A stretch of 64,000 nt of DNA, taken from positions 5,382,663-5,446,662 of the forward strand of contig CAWAGA010000002.1 of assembly GCA_963781665.1 (NCBI GenBank). The letters are read 5' to 3'. The translations under genes were made by a program, and so were the position numbers. This DNA is from JAJYIW01 sp963781665. Its GTDB lineage: Bacteria; Chloroflexota; Anaerolineae; Anaerolineales; Anaerolineaceae. Under the pieces are notes generated by a model, which was not told the DNA's origin, made no database searches, and saw only the letters and a program-made list of their open reading frames with translations. This document shows positions 14,987-24,563 of the stretch, in pieces. How positions within the stretch are numbered: the stretch's first letter is position 1; every line of letters begins with the position of its first letter.

Positions 14987-17308
14987 TTACTTAATTGACG
15001 TGAACATCACCGACCATAATCGGATGGAACCGTCGTGGCCAACAACTGCCAGCCAATGGCCATCCGGAGACCAGAAAAAGTCATCTACCTGGCTGCCAAG
15101 TACCGCCCGTCCCAAGAGTGTATTCGACTGCCAGTCGTAGAGATCCACACTGTTTCCTTCAGGGCTGTTGATAACGCCATAATACTGCGCTCCAGGCGCC
15201 AGTCGCTCAGGCCCCCCACTGACAACTGCTGTCCCGGTAACCGTTTGCCCGCTGGCGACGTCCAAGCTGACCAGATCATCGAAACCTGCTGCTTCTTTAA
15301 CCATCAACGTCTGGTCATTTACCCATTGCTCCGCAAAGAATCCTTGCTGGTCTTGAATGACAGCGTGTTGCCGGAGATCGTAGACTACCACCTCCGGTGT
15401 TCCGGAAAGGTCAGGACTCACAGGCATTTTCTGGATTGCCACCCGGTTGCCAGAAGGATTGAAAACTGCCGTATAAGGCCACAGATCATAGCCGGCATAA
15501 GCATTTTCTTCTACAATCGCCTCGTGGAAATTACCTTCCGCATCTTGCTGCCAGAGGACGAGCTTACCGGTCAGGTCGCTCTTCAATCCACTGGCCACCA
15601 CTAAAGCCTGGCTATCAGGTGACCAGATTAGATAAGTCACGCTGTCGCCTTGAAAAGGCGTCCCTTCTATGGAGGGCACGAGCGTCCGATTCTTGCCCGT
15701 CGTCAGATCCAGTAAAGCCGCGCTTTGCCCCTGGCTGTAAGCCAGATATTTGCCATCCGGTGAAAAAGCTGAACCTCCCAATACGCTCGTGCCCGGCTCG
15801 GTGAAGAGTGTCCTACCGCTGGCCAGGTCGGCCACCTCCTGCTGGCCCTTCTGTCGGTCGACCAGCGCCAGGCGGCTGCCGGTGGCATCCAGCGCCGGAG
15901 AATCATACGCTCCCGGTATTTGAGTCACCGCCTGCCCTCCGGTCGCGTCCCAGACTACCACCCCACCCAGCTGGAGAGCATTTCCCTGAACGCTATAGGC
16001 GTTCGTCAGGCGGCTGCCATCTTGCGACCAGCGCAGGGTGTAAGGTATGGCCGAGAGAAACGGGATTTGAAAAAGTTGTTTTTCTGCATTTCCTCGCAGA
16101 AAGTCCCAGCGGGTCACCGAGCCATCGCTGTAGACCATCTGCAGGCTATCCCCAGTAAAGATTGCCGAAAGACGATGCGCCAGTCCATCCCCTTCGATTG
16201 GATGATCGTATTTGGCCACCACTTGACCGCTGGTCGTGTCCCAAACAGTCACGGTCTGCATGGGTTGGGAGCCAAAATAGGTGATGTCGTAATAGCCGGC
16301 CATCCATTGGCCATCCGAACTGAAAGAAACGATCTCTCCATTCGAATCTGGCACATTCGATAGGTTCGGGCCAGTAAATATTTTCAAAACGGAGCCACCC
16401 GGGAAGCTTAGCAGCTCCAGGTTTCCCTCTGGGTCGATTGCGGCGATCCCCGACCCATTCGGCAGCCAACCGGCGATCTCTTTGACTTGGCAGTGATTGG
16501 GCGTTCCCAGGTTCATCAGATCCTGACCGCTGGCGACGTTGATCACCCGAGGGCAGTCGCTCCCAACGCTGCCCATGGCAATCGCCTTCCCGTCCGGTGA
16601 CCAGATCAAGGCCGGCATATTGGGCCGGATAGTATCTGTGTTCGGGACCTGGGAAATCTGCCCCGAAGCTACTTCCAACAGGTAGATCGGGTCATTGCGG
16701 TACGTGCCTCTCAACTGAAAGGCGATGGTTTTGCCATCCGGCGACCAGGCTAATGTCCCCCAGGTGCCATATTCTTTCACATTTGACGGATAGATCTTAG
16801 CCTGCCCACTGGTCATATCGACCACCATCAGACTGCCATCGGCGAAAACGGCAGCCGCGCTTTTCCCCTGGGAGTCAACATCGACTTTGATCAGTGAGGA
16901 TAGCCCCGGCGCATACCAGGCTTCTTTGCCGCTATCCACCCGGATCAGGCTGACCCCGCTCGCCCAGCCCACCACCAGGCTAGAACCATCCGGCAAAAAA
17001 ACCGCATCGAGCATCTGCCCGCGTTCCAACCAGGTTGGAACGCCCAGACTGACCGGCGAAGGCGGGGGACTGACATTCGTGGTTATTAAGGGTATTGGGG
17101 TTTGTGTAGGAGAAGGCAGTGATGCTGACACTTGTCGGGATTGGGTTGCCGCCAATGATGGTTTACCCACCTGTGAATCGGATGGTTGTATTGCAGACGG
17201 TATAGGCGGGCTTATCGTGCATGCTGTCAATAGCAGTACCAATAAAGCTTGTGATACATTCACGTAAGTTTTCATCACTATCATTGCAATCGTTTTAATC
17301 ATATTCAT
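14987..17308 (-). CDS. Lipoprotein with WD40/TolB-like beta-propeller
   Basis: 773 residues from ATG 17308, chosen for GGAGGTGG just upstream. Signal peptide ending in a lipobox (LLLTAC), then a Ser/Pro/Thr-rich linker, then many propeller blades. Repeated signatures such as WSPDGKTIAFQLRG, WSPDGKAIAMGS, FSPDGKYLAYSQ, WSPDSQALVVAS and WSPDGHWLAVVGHDGSIRLW point to one or two seven-bladed propellers. A surface-anchored protein-interaction platform. It is next to a second propeller lipoprotein of different sequence, so the two may work together. Ligand unknown. Confidence 0.8.
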   Translation of the reverse strand: MNMIKTIAMIVMKTYVNVSQALLVLLLTACTISPPIPSAIQPSDSQVGKPSLAATQSRQVSASLPSPTQTPIPLITTNVSPPPSPVSLGVPTWLERGQMLDAVFLPDGSSLVVGWASGVSLIRVDSGKEAWYAPGLSSLIKVDVDSQGKSAAAVFADGSLMVVDMTSGQAKIYPSNVKEYGTWGTLAWSPDGKTIAFQLRGTYRNDPIYLLEVASGQISQVPNTDTIRPNMPALIWSPDGKAIAMGSVGSDCPRVINVASGQDLMNLGTPNHCQVKEIAGWLPNGSGIAAIDPEGNLELLSFPGGSVLKIFTGPNLSNVPDSNGEIVSFSSDGQWMAGYYDITYFGSQPMQTVTVWDTTSGQVVAKYDHPIEGDGLAHRLSAIFTGDSLQMVYSDGSVTRWDFLRGNAEKQLFQIPFLSAIPYTLRWSQDGSRLTNAYSVQGNALQLGGVVVWDATGGQAVTQIPGAYDSPALDATGSRLALVDRQKGQQEVADLASGRTLFTEPGTSVLGGSAFSPDGKYLAYSQGQSAALLDLTTGKNRTLVPSIEGTPFQGDSVTYLIWSPDSQALVVASGLKSDLTGKLVLWQQDAEGNFHEAIVEENAYAGYDLWPYTAVFNPSGNRVAIQKMPVSPDLSGTPEVVVYDLRQHAVIQDQQGFFAEQWVNDQTLMVKEAAGFDDLVSLDVASGQTVTGTAVVSGGPERLAPGAQYYGVINSPEGNSVDLYDWQSNTLLGRAVLGSQVDDFFWSPDGHWLAVVGHDGSIRLWSVMFTSIK

Positions 17309-17511
17309 GCAATCCACCTCCATTGGCAGGCAAAGCACTAAGATTTGAGTCCTTCGTGAATGAAATGCTTCTTGTTGAGACGATTTACATCCACAGCTCT
17401 TGACCTATCGATGTTCGACAAATCGACTATGGTGTGACCACTCATATAGTTCTCTGGATAATACCCAACATTGCCTTATTTTCGGTTGGACCACGGAACT
17501 TTATGCTTCTC

Positions 17512-18948
17512 TTATTTTGTAATCTGCTCTGTAACGCCATTTACCCGATCTCTGATGTAAATTTCCATGCAGGGATGCTCCAGGGTACCCATATCCGTGC
17601 AAAGATTAGGGGTTGAAGCATTGAGATTTGTAGCTGACGCATTGAACACAATAAATTGACCATCGAAGGAAAGATCGTAGTCAGGAAATCTAATACAGGA
17701 AGGAATAACATCACAATAGCTGCTTATGATCGGAGTACTATTCATTGGAGTCCCATCAAGACCAACGGAGACAAGGTCCGCTTGTCCTGCTGTGCGATTT
17801 TGTACATAGACCTCGGCACCTTTCGTAAAAACAACCCATTGCCCATCTCCGGAGAGGGTGCCACGTAAACAAACAGTATCTGCAGTCCAATCTGCCAGAT
17901 TGGCAGCACAGAATTGCATTAGCTGTTGGCGAGAATTCCGGACATATATCGTGCCATCAAATGAAAGAAATTGCCCGTCTGCCGATAAATGGATAGGCTG
18001 CACAAATTGCCCTTCCCCCGACCCCTCTCCGACTACAATGCGGGTCAATACGCCTGAATTCCTGTTCAGGATATAAACGTCACCACAGGAAGGATTCCGG
18101 GCACTAACACCACAATTTTCGTTGGCAGTGGCTCCTAACAAACCCGACCAGGACCAAAAGGCGATCCAATTCCCATCCGCTGAAATGGTTGGCCAGGCGC
18201 TGTCTCCTTGGGTCACGCCGCCTTCCAGAGACCGGCTCAGGTTCGTTAAGTTATCCTTTGCTCGGTCATACAAATAAACATCGTTGAATTCCTGACCGGG
18301 TTTTTTATCATCGAAGACCAGATAGGAGCCATCACCCGATAGCTGCGGATCAGATCCTTCTGCGACGAAGGATACCTGGTTTGAACTCAGGTCCTTGAGA
18401 AAAATCCCCTGCTGATTGGTAGTTGATAAATTATCGACTTCTGAATCAAATGCGATCCATTGACCATCCGCGGAAATCTGGGGGGAACTACTGGAGGAAT
18501 TGAAAGGGCTTCCATCGTCAGCTCTGGTGACCAGGCTGATTTCTCCGGACTCCCGGTTATACAGGTAGATTTGGGTGCAGGCATAACTCGTCCCTCCGAA
18601 ATTACATTGGGGTATCGTTTCATCAATCAGGTGATCGGAACGAGAAGCAAACACCACCAAACGACCATCGGCCGAAATTGAAGGCGAAAAACTATCGCCG
18701 TAATTCTTGCTTTGGGGAGTTGGGGTAGGTGTTATAGCTTGGGTTGGACCTGGCGTATTGGTTAGAGTTTGAGATGGAACAAAGGTTGGTTTCGGGATGG
18801 CGGTTACAGATGTTGTTCTCGTAGGAGGAATGGTCGAAGTATAATTCACTGTTGCCGTTGGAACGAAGGGCGACGTTGGCTTACATGAAGATATATAAAT
18901 GAGAATTGTTAACAGGAAAAAGATAGCACCTACTCTTTTTTTGGCCAT
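17512..18948 (-). CDS. Lipoprotein with PD40/TolB-type repeats
   Basis: 478 residues. Lipobox IYISSC near residue 22, a Thr/Pro linker (to ~85), then repeated ISADG(R/Q/N)xxxF blades: SISADGRLVVFASRSD, QISADGQWIAFDS, TISADGNWIAFWSWSG, HLSADGQFLSFDG, TLSGDGQWVVFTKG. This is a TolB-like propeller. Several blades carry extra Cys pairs, suggesting disulfides outside the cell. Intact and typical of the large lipoprotein families of Anaerolineae. It sits downstream of the MauE-like cassette on the same strand but about 110 bp away, so co-transcription is uncertain. Confidence 0.75.
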   Translation of the reverse strand: MAKKRVGAIFFLLTILIYISSCKPTSPFVPTATVNYTSTIPPTRTTSVTAIPKPTFVPSQTLTNTPGPTQAITPTPTPQSKNYGDSFSPSISADGRLVVFASRSDHLIDETIPQCNFGGTSYACTQIYLYNRESGEISLVTRADDGSPFNSSSSSPQISADGQWIAFDSEVDNLSTTNQQGIFLKDLSSNQVSFVAEGSDPQLSGDGSYLVFDDKKPGQEFNDVYLYDRAKDNLTNLSRSLEGGVTQGDSAWPTISADGNWIAFWSWSGLLGATANENCGVSARNPSCGDVYILNRNSGVLTRIVVGEGSGEGQFVQPIHLSADGQFLSFDGTIYVRNSRQQLMQFCAANLADWTADTVCLRGTLSGDGQWVVFTKGAEVYVQNRTAGQADLVSVGLDGTPMNSTPIISSYCDVIPSCIRFPDYDLSFDGQFIVFNASATNLNASTPNLCTDMGTLEHPCMEIYIRDRVNGVTEQITK

Positions 18949-19057
18949 AAATAATCCATCAAGAATAATTTGAGTTCAATTTAGATAAAACCCAATTTTA
19001 TCAGAAACAAGAATGTGAATATTACACCTAGGATGAGGTACATTCTTTACGGTCCAA

Positions 19058-19600
19058 TTACCAAATCCATTCATATACCCAATCACTCGTTGTGATGGAT
19101 TGACCACAATTAGCAGAGCAAAATTTTGTGGAATTATAATAGCCATGACCACCACTATACATTTCATGATGAACATGACCTGTTGGATAACAATTCCTGC
19201 ATGCACAAGGATTACATGACGGAATGCTAGCCACTTGTCCGATCGTTAATAAATTCGTCCAGTAGTTACCCTGCGCTATTCTCGGCTGGGCCACATGAAG
19301 ATAAAAAATTGACCCGATGAAACCTATACAATCCTTATCCGTGTATAAATGAATTTTAATGCCGTAATCATAAGGATCTGTTGTGCAACTTATACAATGG
19401 CCAGTTGGCCTATATTCTACGTTTATGCACATAACTGTTGATAAACGAACTACGATTGAAGTGCCAGCTGGTGACGTTATGTCTATTGGGTCAATGAAGT
19501 TTATCTCAGTATTATTATGAGGATCAGGCGAATTGCAGTAATAACCAGGATAGCCCCAAACAGTTCCCCCGAATGGCGAATAAACCTTATAAGTTGTCAT
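19058..19600 (-). CDS. Cys-rich M23/LytM-like protein (cassette 1)
   Basis: 180 residues, no classical signal peptide. It resembles a LytM fold: YSPFGGTVWG at the start, PIDITSPAGTSIVV like the 'GIDIAAPAGTPV' strand of M23 peptidases, IGQVASI, then GHVHHEMYSGG like the HxH motif. The first metal-binding His of the HxxxD motif is not seen, so peptidase activity is doubtful. Twelve or so Cys, including CNPCACRNC just before the HVH motif, are not typical of M23. Third gene of a leftward cassette after a MauE-like and a twin-arginine gene. Its paralogue is at 23133-23669. Confidence 0.55.
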   Translation of the reverse strand: MTTYKVYSPFGGTVWGYPGYYCNSPDPHNNTEINFIDPIDITSPAGTSIVVRLSTVMCINVEYRPTGHCISCTTDPYDYGIKIHLYTDKDCIGFIGSIFYLHVAQPRIAQGNYWTNLLTIGQVASIPSCNPCACRNCYPTGHVHHEMYSGGHGYYNSTKFCSANCGQSITTSDWVYEWIW

Positions 19601-19635
19601 TTATTTCCTCCATTTGAGATCCTTCATTATTAAAC

Positions 19636-20403
19636 TTATGAGTTTGAGTTGCTTAAAACGAACAAGTGGTCCAACAATCCATCTGCAAATCCACCGTTCA
19701 CAAGTAGATCAAATGGTTTTCTTCCAACCCCTGTCTTAGTAGATAAACTGAGGCGAATAATCATGGAATACAAAACGTCATTCTCTATCCAGTAATAAAC
19801 GCGTTCCTCACTTGAAATCATTAAAATGCCTTGCCTGGTCGGGTTTGATATTTTTTCAATTACAGATCCAGGATAATCTGGTTCGACCTGAGGATTTTGC
19901 CAAATTGGATACGGTCTGTAATAATCCGGCTCAGCTCTTAATGCAATGACGCTTTCTGTACAACTTATTTCTGAATTGAATGTATCGTAAGAAATCCATT
20001 CGCTTTGAACATTACCTATTTCGTCAGCAAGAATATATGCGTGGCCGAAAAATAATTGGTCAGGTAAATCCTTCAAGCAAAACATCGGAACCTTTATATC
20101 ATTAACCATTTCTTGTATTGAAGAATAAGAATACTGTTGAAACCAAAAACTGCTACCAATAGGTAAATTTCTGTGATTGTTCACTGCATCAGTCAAATAA
20201 CGAGGGGGAACAATGAACGATGGTAAGGTAGTGTTTTCTGGTAGAATTAGAAAACCAGCAAATAGATCTCCCGATTCAGCTGGAAGTGTAGTTTTTGGGC
20301 TGTTCGATAAGAATAATTTAATCTTTCTAAATTGCGTAAAAGGAAATAAAAGTAACCCTCCAGCAATTGCCACTTTCTTGATGACATTCCTTCTAGTGAT
20401 CAT
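19636..20403 (-). CDS. Twin-arginine signal protein (cassette 1)
   Basis: 255 residues from ATG 20403 (AGGAGG upstream). ITRRNVIKKVAIAGGLLLF is a Tat-type signal. The mature part is unknown; GFLILPENTTLPSFIVPP recurs in the paralogue at 23708 (GFLILPENVPIPEFITP), along with PYPIWQNP versus PFPVWPVRD. It probably folds in the cytoplasm and is exported by Tat. Placed between a MauE-like membrane protein and a Cys-rich M23-like protein; a shared maturation pathway is inferred. Confidence 0.6.
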   Translation of the reverse strand: MITRRNVIKKVAIAGGLLLFPFTQFRKIKLFLSNSPKTTLPAESGDLFAGFLILPENTTLPSFIVPPRYLTDAVNNHRNLPIGSSFWFQQYSYSSIQEMVNDIKVPMFCLKDLPDQLFFGHAYILADEIGNVQSEWISYDTFNSEISCTESVIALRAEPDYYRPYPIWQNPQVEPDYPGSVIEKISNPTRQGILMISSEERVYYWIENDVLYSMIIRLSLSTKTGVGRKPFDLLVNGGFADGLLDHLFVLSNSNS

Positions 20404-20464
20404 GTTCAGACCTCCTAATATTGATCAAATGGTCAATTAAATACCGAAACAGGCCAATTTCTTT

Positions 20465-21265
20465 TTATTCTGTTAATCTTCGTTTTACATGTGTTTGGAA
20501 ATGTTTTTCAGTCGTAATGCCGAAATTTGTACCTCCCAAAATCCTGCTTAACGAATTTATCTTTGTGTGTAAAGCCTCGATTTCCTTAGCCATTGCCAGG
20601 ATAATCAGCGCCAACATCACCACCACGATCCACAACACCACGAAACTCACCAACCAGAAACCATTCATTGAATATCCTCCTTTTGTGATAATGCCACCAA
20701 TCGCAGGGTTTGGTGGAATAATAAATAACCGGTCAATAAACCGGTCAGAGTCAAAGATAATTGGAAGAGCAATTTCCCCCATCCCATGAATGACCAGGTT
20801 TTGTTCTCCTTCGGTCAATGTCTCAAAGGCGAACACCCCTCCTCCAAAAACTGTAACCAATCCAGAAGCAATCAATAACCCGATATCCCGGAGGATCAAT
20901 CCGACGTCGATCTTATGCCGGCGTTTTGAACCAAAACAGCCACAATTCATATTCGTTTGCCCTCGCAGAAGGTTGATGCCTAAAGCTCCGATAAAAAGCA
21001 GATAGAGCATCCCGGTCAGTATTGCAGCCAGACGCGTCTGCCACCCGGACAGGAGGACCAAACCCAACATCAATTCCAACCAAGGAAGAGAAAAGCCAAA
21101 AGGACGAATAACAAACTTCGGCAATAACCGGTAAGCAGCTACGGTTTTGACAAAAATATCCGGTTCGCGAATCTTTTCGACCGATGATTGCAGGAAGACG
21201 ATCGCCAGTAAGAATCGTACCGCGGCAAGCAAATAGGGGGAAATATATAAAATCCAAGCTATCAT
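20465..21265 (-). CDS. MauE/DoxX-like membrane protein fused to a MauD-like N-terminus
   Basis: 266 residues from ATG 21265 (GGGAGGG upstream). Residues ~1-140 are MauE-like: four helices (VRFLLAIVFLQSSVEKIREP, LPWLELMLGLVLLSGWQTRL) and a NCGCFGSKRR motif. MauE is a quinone-linked or redox-relay membrane protein of methylamine dehydrogenase maturation. After ~190 there is a further helix MNGFWLVSFVVLWIVVVMLA followed by AMAKEIEALHTKI, which looks like the anchor of MauD, but no thioredoxin domain follows. So it appears to be a MauE joined to a truncated MauD. It may cooperate with the separate redoxin at 2514-3062. Confidence 0.65.
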   Translation of the reverse strand: MIAWILYISPYLLAAVRFLLAIVFLQSSVEKIREPDIFVKTVAAYRLLPKFVIRPFGFSLPWLELMLGLVLLSGWQTRLAAILTGMLYLLFIGALGINLLRGQTNMNCGCFGSKRRHKIDVGLILRDIGLLIASGLVTVFGGGVFAFETLTEGEQNLVIHGMGEIALPIIFDSDRFIDRLFIIPPNPAIGGIITKGGYSMNGFWLVSFVVLWIVVVMLALIILAMAKEIEALHTKINSLSRILGGTNFGITTEKHFQTHVKRRLTE

Positions 21266-21406
21266 CGTCCCTCCCAAGAATGAACTGCTCAAATGCGATG
21301 ACTTCGATCAGGGAAAAACCGGAACAGGTTTTGTTTGGATTAAGACCTTATTGTTATGAAACGATGCCCGAAAGGAATCAAGAACTATCTCTATCATAGC
21401 GAATTT

Positions 21407-21504
21407 GGTGTTAAATCTTTGTAAAGTTTTAATGTAACCGGGAGCTTTTCCCCAATTCTAATGAAATTCTCATGTAGATTAAAACTTTATACAGATTTAA
21501 CACC
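21407..21504. promoter_or_regulatory. Inverted-repeat regulatory region between cassette 1 and the I36-like gene
   Basis: Arms GGTGTTAAATCT (21407-21418) and AGATTTAACACC (21493-21504) flank a divergent intergenic region that also carries AAAGTTTTAAT and ATTAAAACTTT. The same arms occur at 25005-25092 before the histidine kinase. Repeated TTTAA-type half-sites fit an OmpR-family regulator, such as the one encoded at 22171; binding is inferred. Confidence 0.55.
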
Positions 21505-21546
21505 CTCTGCGGTAAGATATAAATATATACTTTTAGGAGGGAACGT

Positions 21547-22137
21547 ATGAGCTACCGAAAACCTTGTTTGTCCACCCTGGGCATCCTGATTATGGCTTTG
21601 TCTCTCATCGCCGCCAGCAGTGGATCACCGAACAACCAGCCACAGCATTGTTACGCCTTGGTCTCACCTATCACCGAAAATTCGAACATTATTTCACAAA
21701 TCCTTGAAACCGCTTGCTTTGATACCTTTGCCGAGGCGATCAATGCCGCAACCGCTGGACGTGTCCAGCTTGACCCATCCACTCGACCGGGTGAGGTTAC
21801 CAATGATCTGCTCAATCCCGTGGATGGCTCCATTTCACCCATGACCCAGGTCGTCATCGGGATCGATTGGGACAGCACCAACTTTATCGGCAATTCCTTT
21901 ACCTGGGTTGCCAACGATTATGGATGCTCCAGCACCATCCAATATGGCGTCCCAACCATGCCCTCTGGCTGGGATAACCGGGTGTCTTCAGCAAGAGGCT
22001 ATTCCAATTGCAATTATTTCTATCATTACCAGAACACAAACTACAGCGGGACTTCTATCGCCTGCCACACCGATTGTTCTTCGATGGGAACTCTGGACAA
22101 AGCCACTTCATCTGAAAGATGGACCTTTACTCCGTAG
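21547..22137 (+). CDS. Secreted protein with I36/beta-gamma-crystallin-like domain
   Basis: 196 residues. ATG 21547 follows AGGAGGG. Signal peptide LGILIMALSLIAAS. The C-terminal ~90 residues read YGCSSTIQYGVP, WDNRVSSARGYSNCNYFYHY, NYSGTSIACHTDC, the layout of peptidase inhibitor family I36 and of related beta-gamma-crystallin folds (Cys-bonded Greek keys with a 'W-x-R-x-SSxR' turn). Directly upstream of an OmpR-type regulator with a 33-bp gap, so likely one transcript. Could be a secreted inhibitor or a sensor-associated protein. Confidence 0.6.
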   Translation: MSYRKPCLSTLGILIMALSLIAASSGSPNNQPQHCYALVSPITENSNIISQILETACFDTFAEAINAATAGRVQLDPSTRPGEVTNDLLNPVDGSISPMTQVVIGIDWDSTNFIGNSFTWVANDYGCSSTIQYGVPTMPSGWDNRVSSARGYSNCNYFYHYQNTNYSGTSIACHTDCSSMGTLDKATSSERWTFTP

Positions 22138-22170
22138 AACCTGTCTCTTTCGATCCCTGGAGGTGAGTCA

Positions 22171-22848
22171 ATGAAGTTACTCGTTGTCGAAGACGATAGA
22201 GATACGGCTTTGTCACTCAATCGCGGGTTATCCCGGAATGGTTATGCCGTTGACGTTGTACTCAATGGTCATCAAGCCCTGGAGCTCCTGGCCATAAACG
22301 AGTACGATTTGATGATCCTGGACCTGAACCTGCCGGATATCGACGGTCTGGAAGTCTGCCGCCAGGCGCGTTGCCAGCGCCCGGCCCTTCTCATCTTTAT
22401 CCTGACTGCCCGAAATAAGGTCGAAGAGATCATTACTGGGCTTGACCATGGGGCAGACGATTACCTGGCCAAGCCGTTTCATTTTGTGGAACTCCTGGCC
22501 CGCACGCGGGCACTGTTGCGCCGAGACCTGCGTTGCCGAGAGCCCCAAATTTGTGTACAGGACATCATCCTCGATCCGGTCGAGAAAGTTGTATGGAAAG
22601 CTGGGATTCGTGTCAGACTCACTCGCATTGAATTCAGTATCCTCGAGTATCTGATGCGCCATCCGGGAGAAGTAGCTAGCCAGGAAGAATTGCTGGAGCA
22701 CATCTGGGGTTCTAATGCAAATGATCTATCAAATACTGTCCGGGTTCACATACGATCATTAAGGAAGAAATTGGATGACGATATAACAAATCCCCGATAC
22801 ATTATAACTGTGATTGGAACTGGATATCAGTTTAAGAGCTTAGTTTGA
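22171..22848 (+). CDS. OmpR/PhoB-family response regulator
   Basis: 225 residues. Receiver with Asp 7-9 acidic cluster, phospho-acceptor Asp 51 (LMILDLNLPDIDGLE) and Lys in YLAKPFHF; winged-helix output domain (RLTRIEFSILEYLMRHPGEV, VRVHIRSLRKKLDD). Its natural partner is probably the histidine kinase at 25126, now 2.3 kb away beyond an opposing cassette. GGAGGTGAG lies upstream of the ATG. The repeated GGTGTTAAATCT arms nearby are candidate binding sites. Confidence 0.9.
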   Translation: MKLLVVEDDRDTALSLNRGLSRNGYAVDVVLNGHQALELLAINEYDLMILDLNLPDIDGLEVCRQARCQRPALLIFILTARNKVEEIITGLDHGADDYLAKPFHFVELLARTRALLRRDLRCREPQICVQDIILDPVEKVVWKAGIRVRLTRIEFSILEYLMRHPGEVASQEELLEHIWGSNANDLSNTVRVHIRSLRKKLDDDITNPRYIITVIGTGYQFKSLV

Positions 22849-23050
22849 TGAGAGATCTACGAATTGAATGCCAATTCCCCTCGCATTACAATAATATTTA
22901 TCAGTTCTTTTAAAATTTTTTTTGTCATTATAGATATAGATAAGTAAACGGCCTTAAGGTTTTGGGAATTGAGTTAAGTTATTGGGATAACGAAATTGAG
23001 CATTGATAGGGAAGCAGCCGTTACCTCAACTAGTGCAATAGCTTAACGAA

Positions 23051-23090
23051 TTTAGGGTCTTTCTTTCTAATGAGAAAGAAAGACCCTAAA
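23051..23090. terminator. Bidirectional terminator, 18-bp perfect stem
   Basis: TTTAGGGTCTTTCTTTCT and its exact complement AGAAAGAAAGACCCTAAA enclose a 4-nt loop between the converging regulator and Cys-rich gene. A-run and T-run flank the stem on both sides. Confidence 0.9.
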
Positions 23091-23132
23091 TAATTTTCCC
23101 CAAGTAACATCTTGAACATTGGTTAATACAAA

Positions 23133-23669
23133 TCATGTTTGACATGGTGAAATATAACTTGACCACGAATAAATCGAGGATGTGCCTGCAGAGACGTAAG
23201 TTCCACAATTTGCATTTGAGGTCCAACTCCCATATAAGCCAGCAATTTCCATATGTACATGTTCTCCACAATAACAACATGAACCATCGCATGAGCAAAG
23301 AGCAGTTGGAACAGTACTACCTAGACGCAAACTACCAGATATTGATTGCACACCACTTTGAAGGCCAGTATAAACAAACATATGGCCAAATAGAACCCAA
23401 CCATATAAACATTCGTGACCATATCCGTCAGGACCATATAAATAGGCTTGAACAGTCCGCCGATATTCTGTACTCTTGGAAGAATCGCAACAAAGGGTGC
23501 CAATGGAAATATTGACTTGATTTATTGCCGAATTAACATACAGATAAATAGTTCCAGAGCCAGCATCATCGACATGATAACTCCCTCCATTGCATGGGGA
23601 TCCACCGGCACAAGCCCCATTGCCAGTTGTAATGTAACCTGTGATTGGCGCGTAAACAATTGCACTCAT
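23133..23669 (-). CDS. Cys-rich M23/LytM-like protein (cassette 2)
   Basis: 178 residues. Like its paralogue at 19058: YAPITGYITTGNG at the start, GEHVHMEIAGLYGSW near the C-terminus (HxH motif of M23), Cys groups CDGSCCYCGEH just before it. SYHVDDAGSG may stand for the metal-binding HxxxD strand, but the spacing is off. Ends close to the 18-bp-stem terminator. AGGAGG lies upstream of the ATG. Function unknown; perhaps a non-catalytic wall- or partner-binding domain. Confidence 0.55.
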   Translation of the reverse strand: MSAIVYAPITGYITTGNGACAGGSPCNGGSYHVDDAGSGTIYLYVNSAINQVNISIGTLCCDSSKSTEYRRTVQAYLYGPDGYGHECLYGWVLFGHMFVYTGLQSGVQSISGSLRLGSTVPTALCSCDGSCCYCGEHVHMEIAGLYGSWTSNANCGTYVSAGTSSIYSWSSYISPCQT

Positions 23670-23707
23670 TCGAACCTCCTTTCAGCTCCATCGTTTTTTT
23701 AACAACC

Positions 23708-24382
23708 TCATAGATTAATTCGTTGAAGTGATCGTGCGATATTTTCAGCAATTACATAATCAGGATGGTTTTCAACGGAAATTGAATATAAAATATCTCC
23801 TAAAATCCACGTGAAATCATAACCAAGCATACTTGGTATCATTAGTGCAGGTTGTGGAAGCTGAATTTTTTGGGGAGAAATTAATTCACCCTCTGGATTA
23901 TTGGGATCTCTTACTGGCCAAACCGGAAAAGGTCTTGGAAAATCTGGTAAAGCCCAAATGTTAATCTGACCCTCTTCAATCGGTTCGGGTAAGTAATCCA
24001 GTCTTACGGCCCAAACTTCATTCGTTTCACTGAATTGATACAAAACCGCTGTAGAGAAATGATAATTTGATGGTAACTGCCCTGCAGCGAATATAGGGAA
24101 GTGAACATAATCCCAAATCTCTGAAATTGACGCAAAAGCTGTTGTTTTTCCTTTTTGAGCGTTACCTGACCCCTCGAGTGAAATACTTCCACCAGGCGTT
24201 ATGAATTCGGGAATTGGGACATTTTCCGGTAAAATTAAGAAACCCGCGTATATCTCTCCTGTTTGATTGGAAGAATCTTGAATAGATATTCCATTGAGTA
24301 ATGGAGCTAGTAATTTAAATTGTGTTAAAAAAATTGGACTAATACCAGCCAATATCTTAATGAAGCTTCGTCTTGTAATCAT
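23708..24382 (-). CDS. Twin-arginine signal protein (cassette 2)
   Basis: 224 residues from ATG 24382 (GGAGG upstream). Tat-type MITRRSFIKILAG signal. Shares GFLILPENxxxPxFI and the 'RPxPVW' segment with the 19636 protein but overall similarity is low, so the duplication is old. Lies between the broken MauE-like gene and the Cys-rich gene, in the same order as cassette 1. Confidence 0.6.
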   Translation of the reverse strand: MITRRSFIKILAGISPIFLTQFKLLAPLLNGISIQDSSNQTGEIYAGFLILPENVPIPEFITPGGSISLEGSGNAQKGKTTAFASISEIWDYVHFPIFAAGQLPSNYHFSTAVLYQFSETNEVWAVRLDYLPEPIEEGQINIWALPDFPRPFPVWPVRDPNNPEGELISPQKIQLPQPALMIPSMLGYDFTWILGDILYSISVENHPDYVIAENIARSLQRINL

Positions 24383-24563
24383 ATTATTCCTCCACAAGTT
24401 ATGGTTAGAAAATGAGGATCGGAATGATTAACTGTCACATTTTCACCCGATAGCACCTCCTTCCAAAATTAAGCAATTTAGAGATTTGTTAATCAATTTA
24501 GTTTAGATTTGATATTGATAGTCTCTTCCTGTAGAAATAAATATTCTTTACGCCCTTGTTTGA

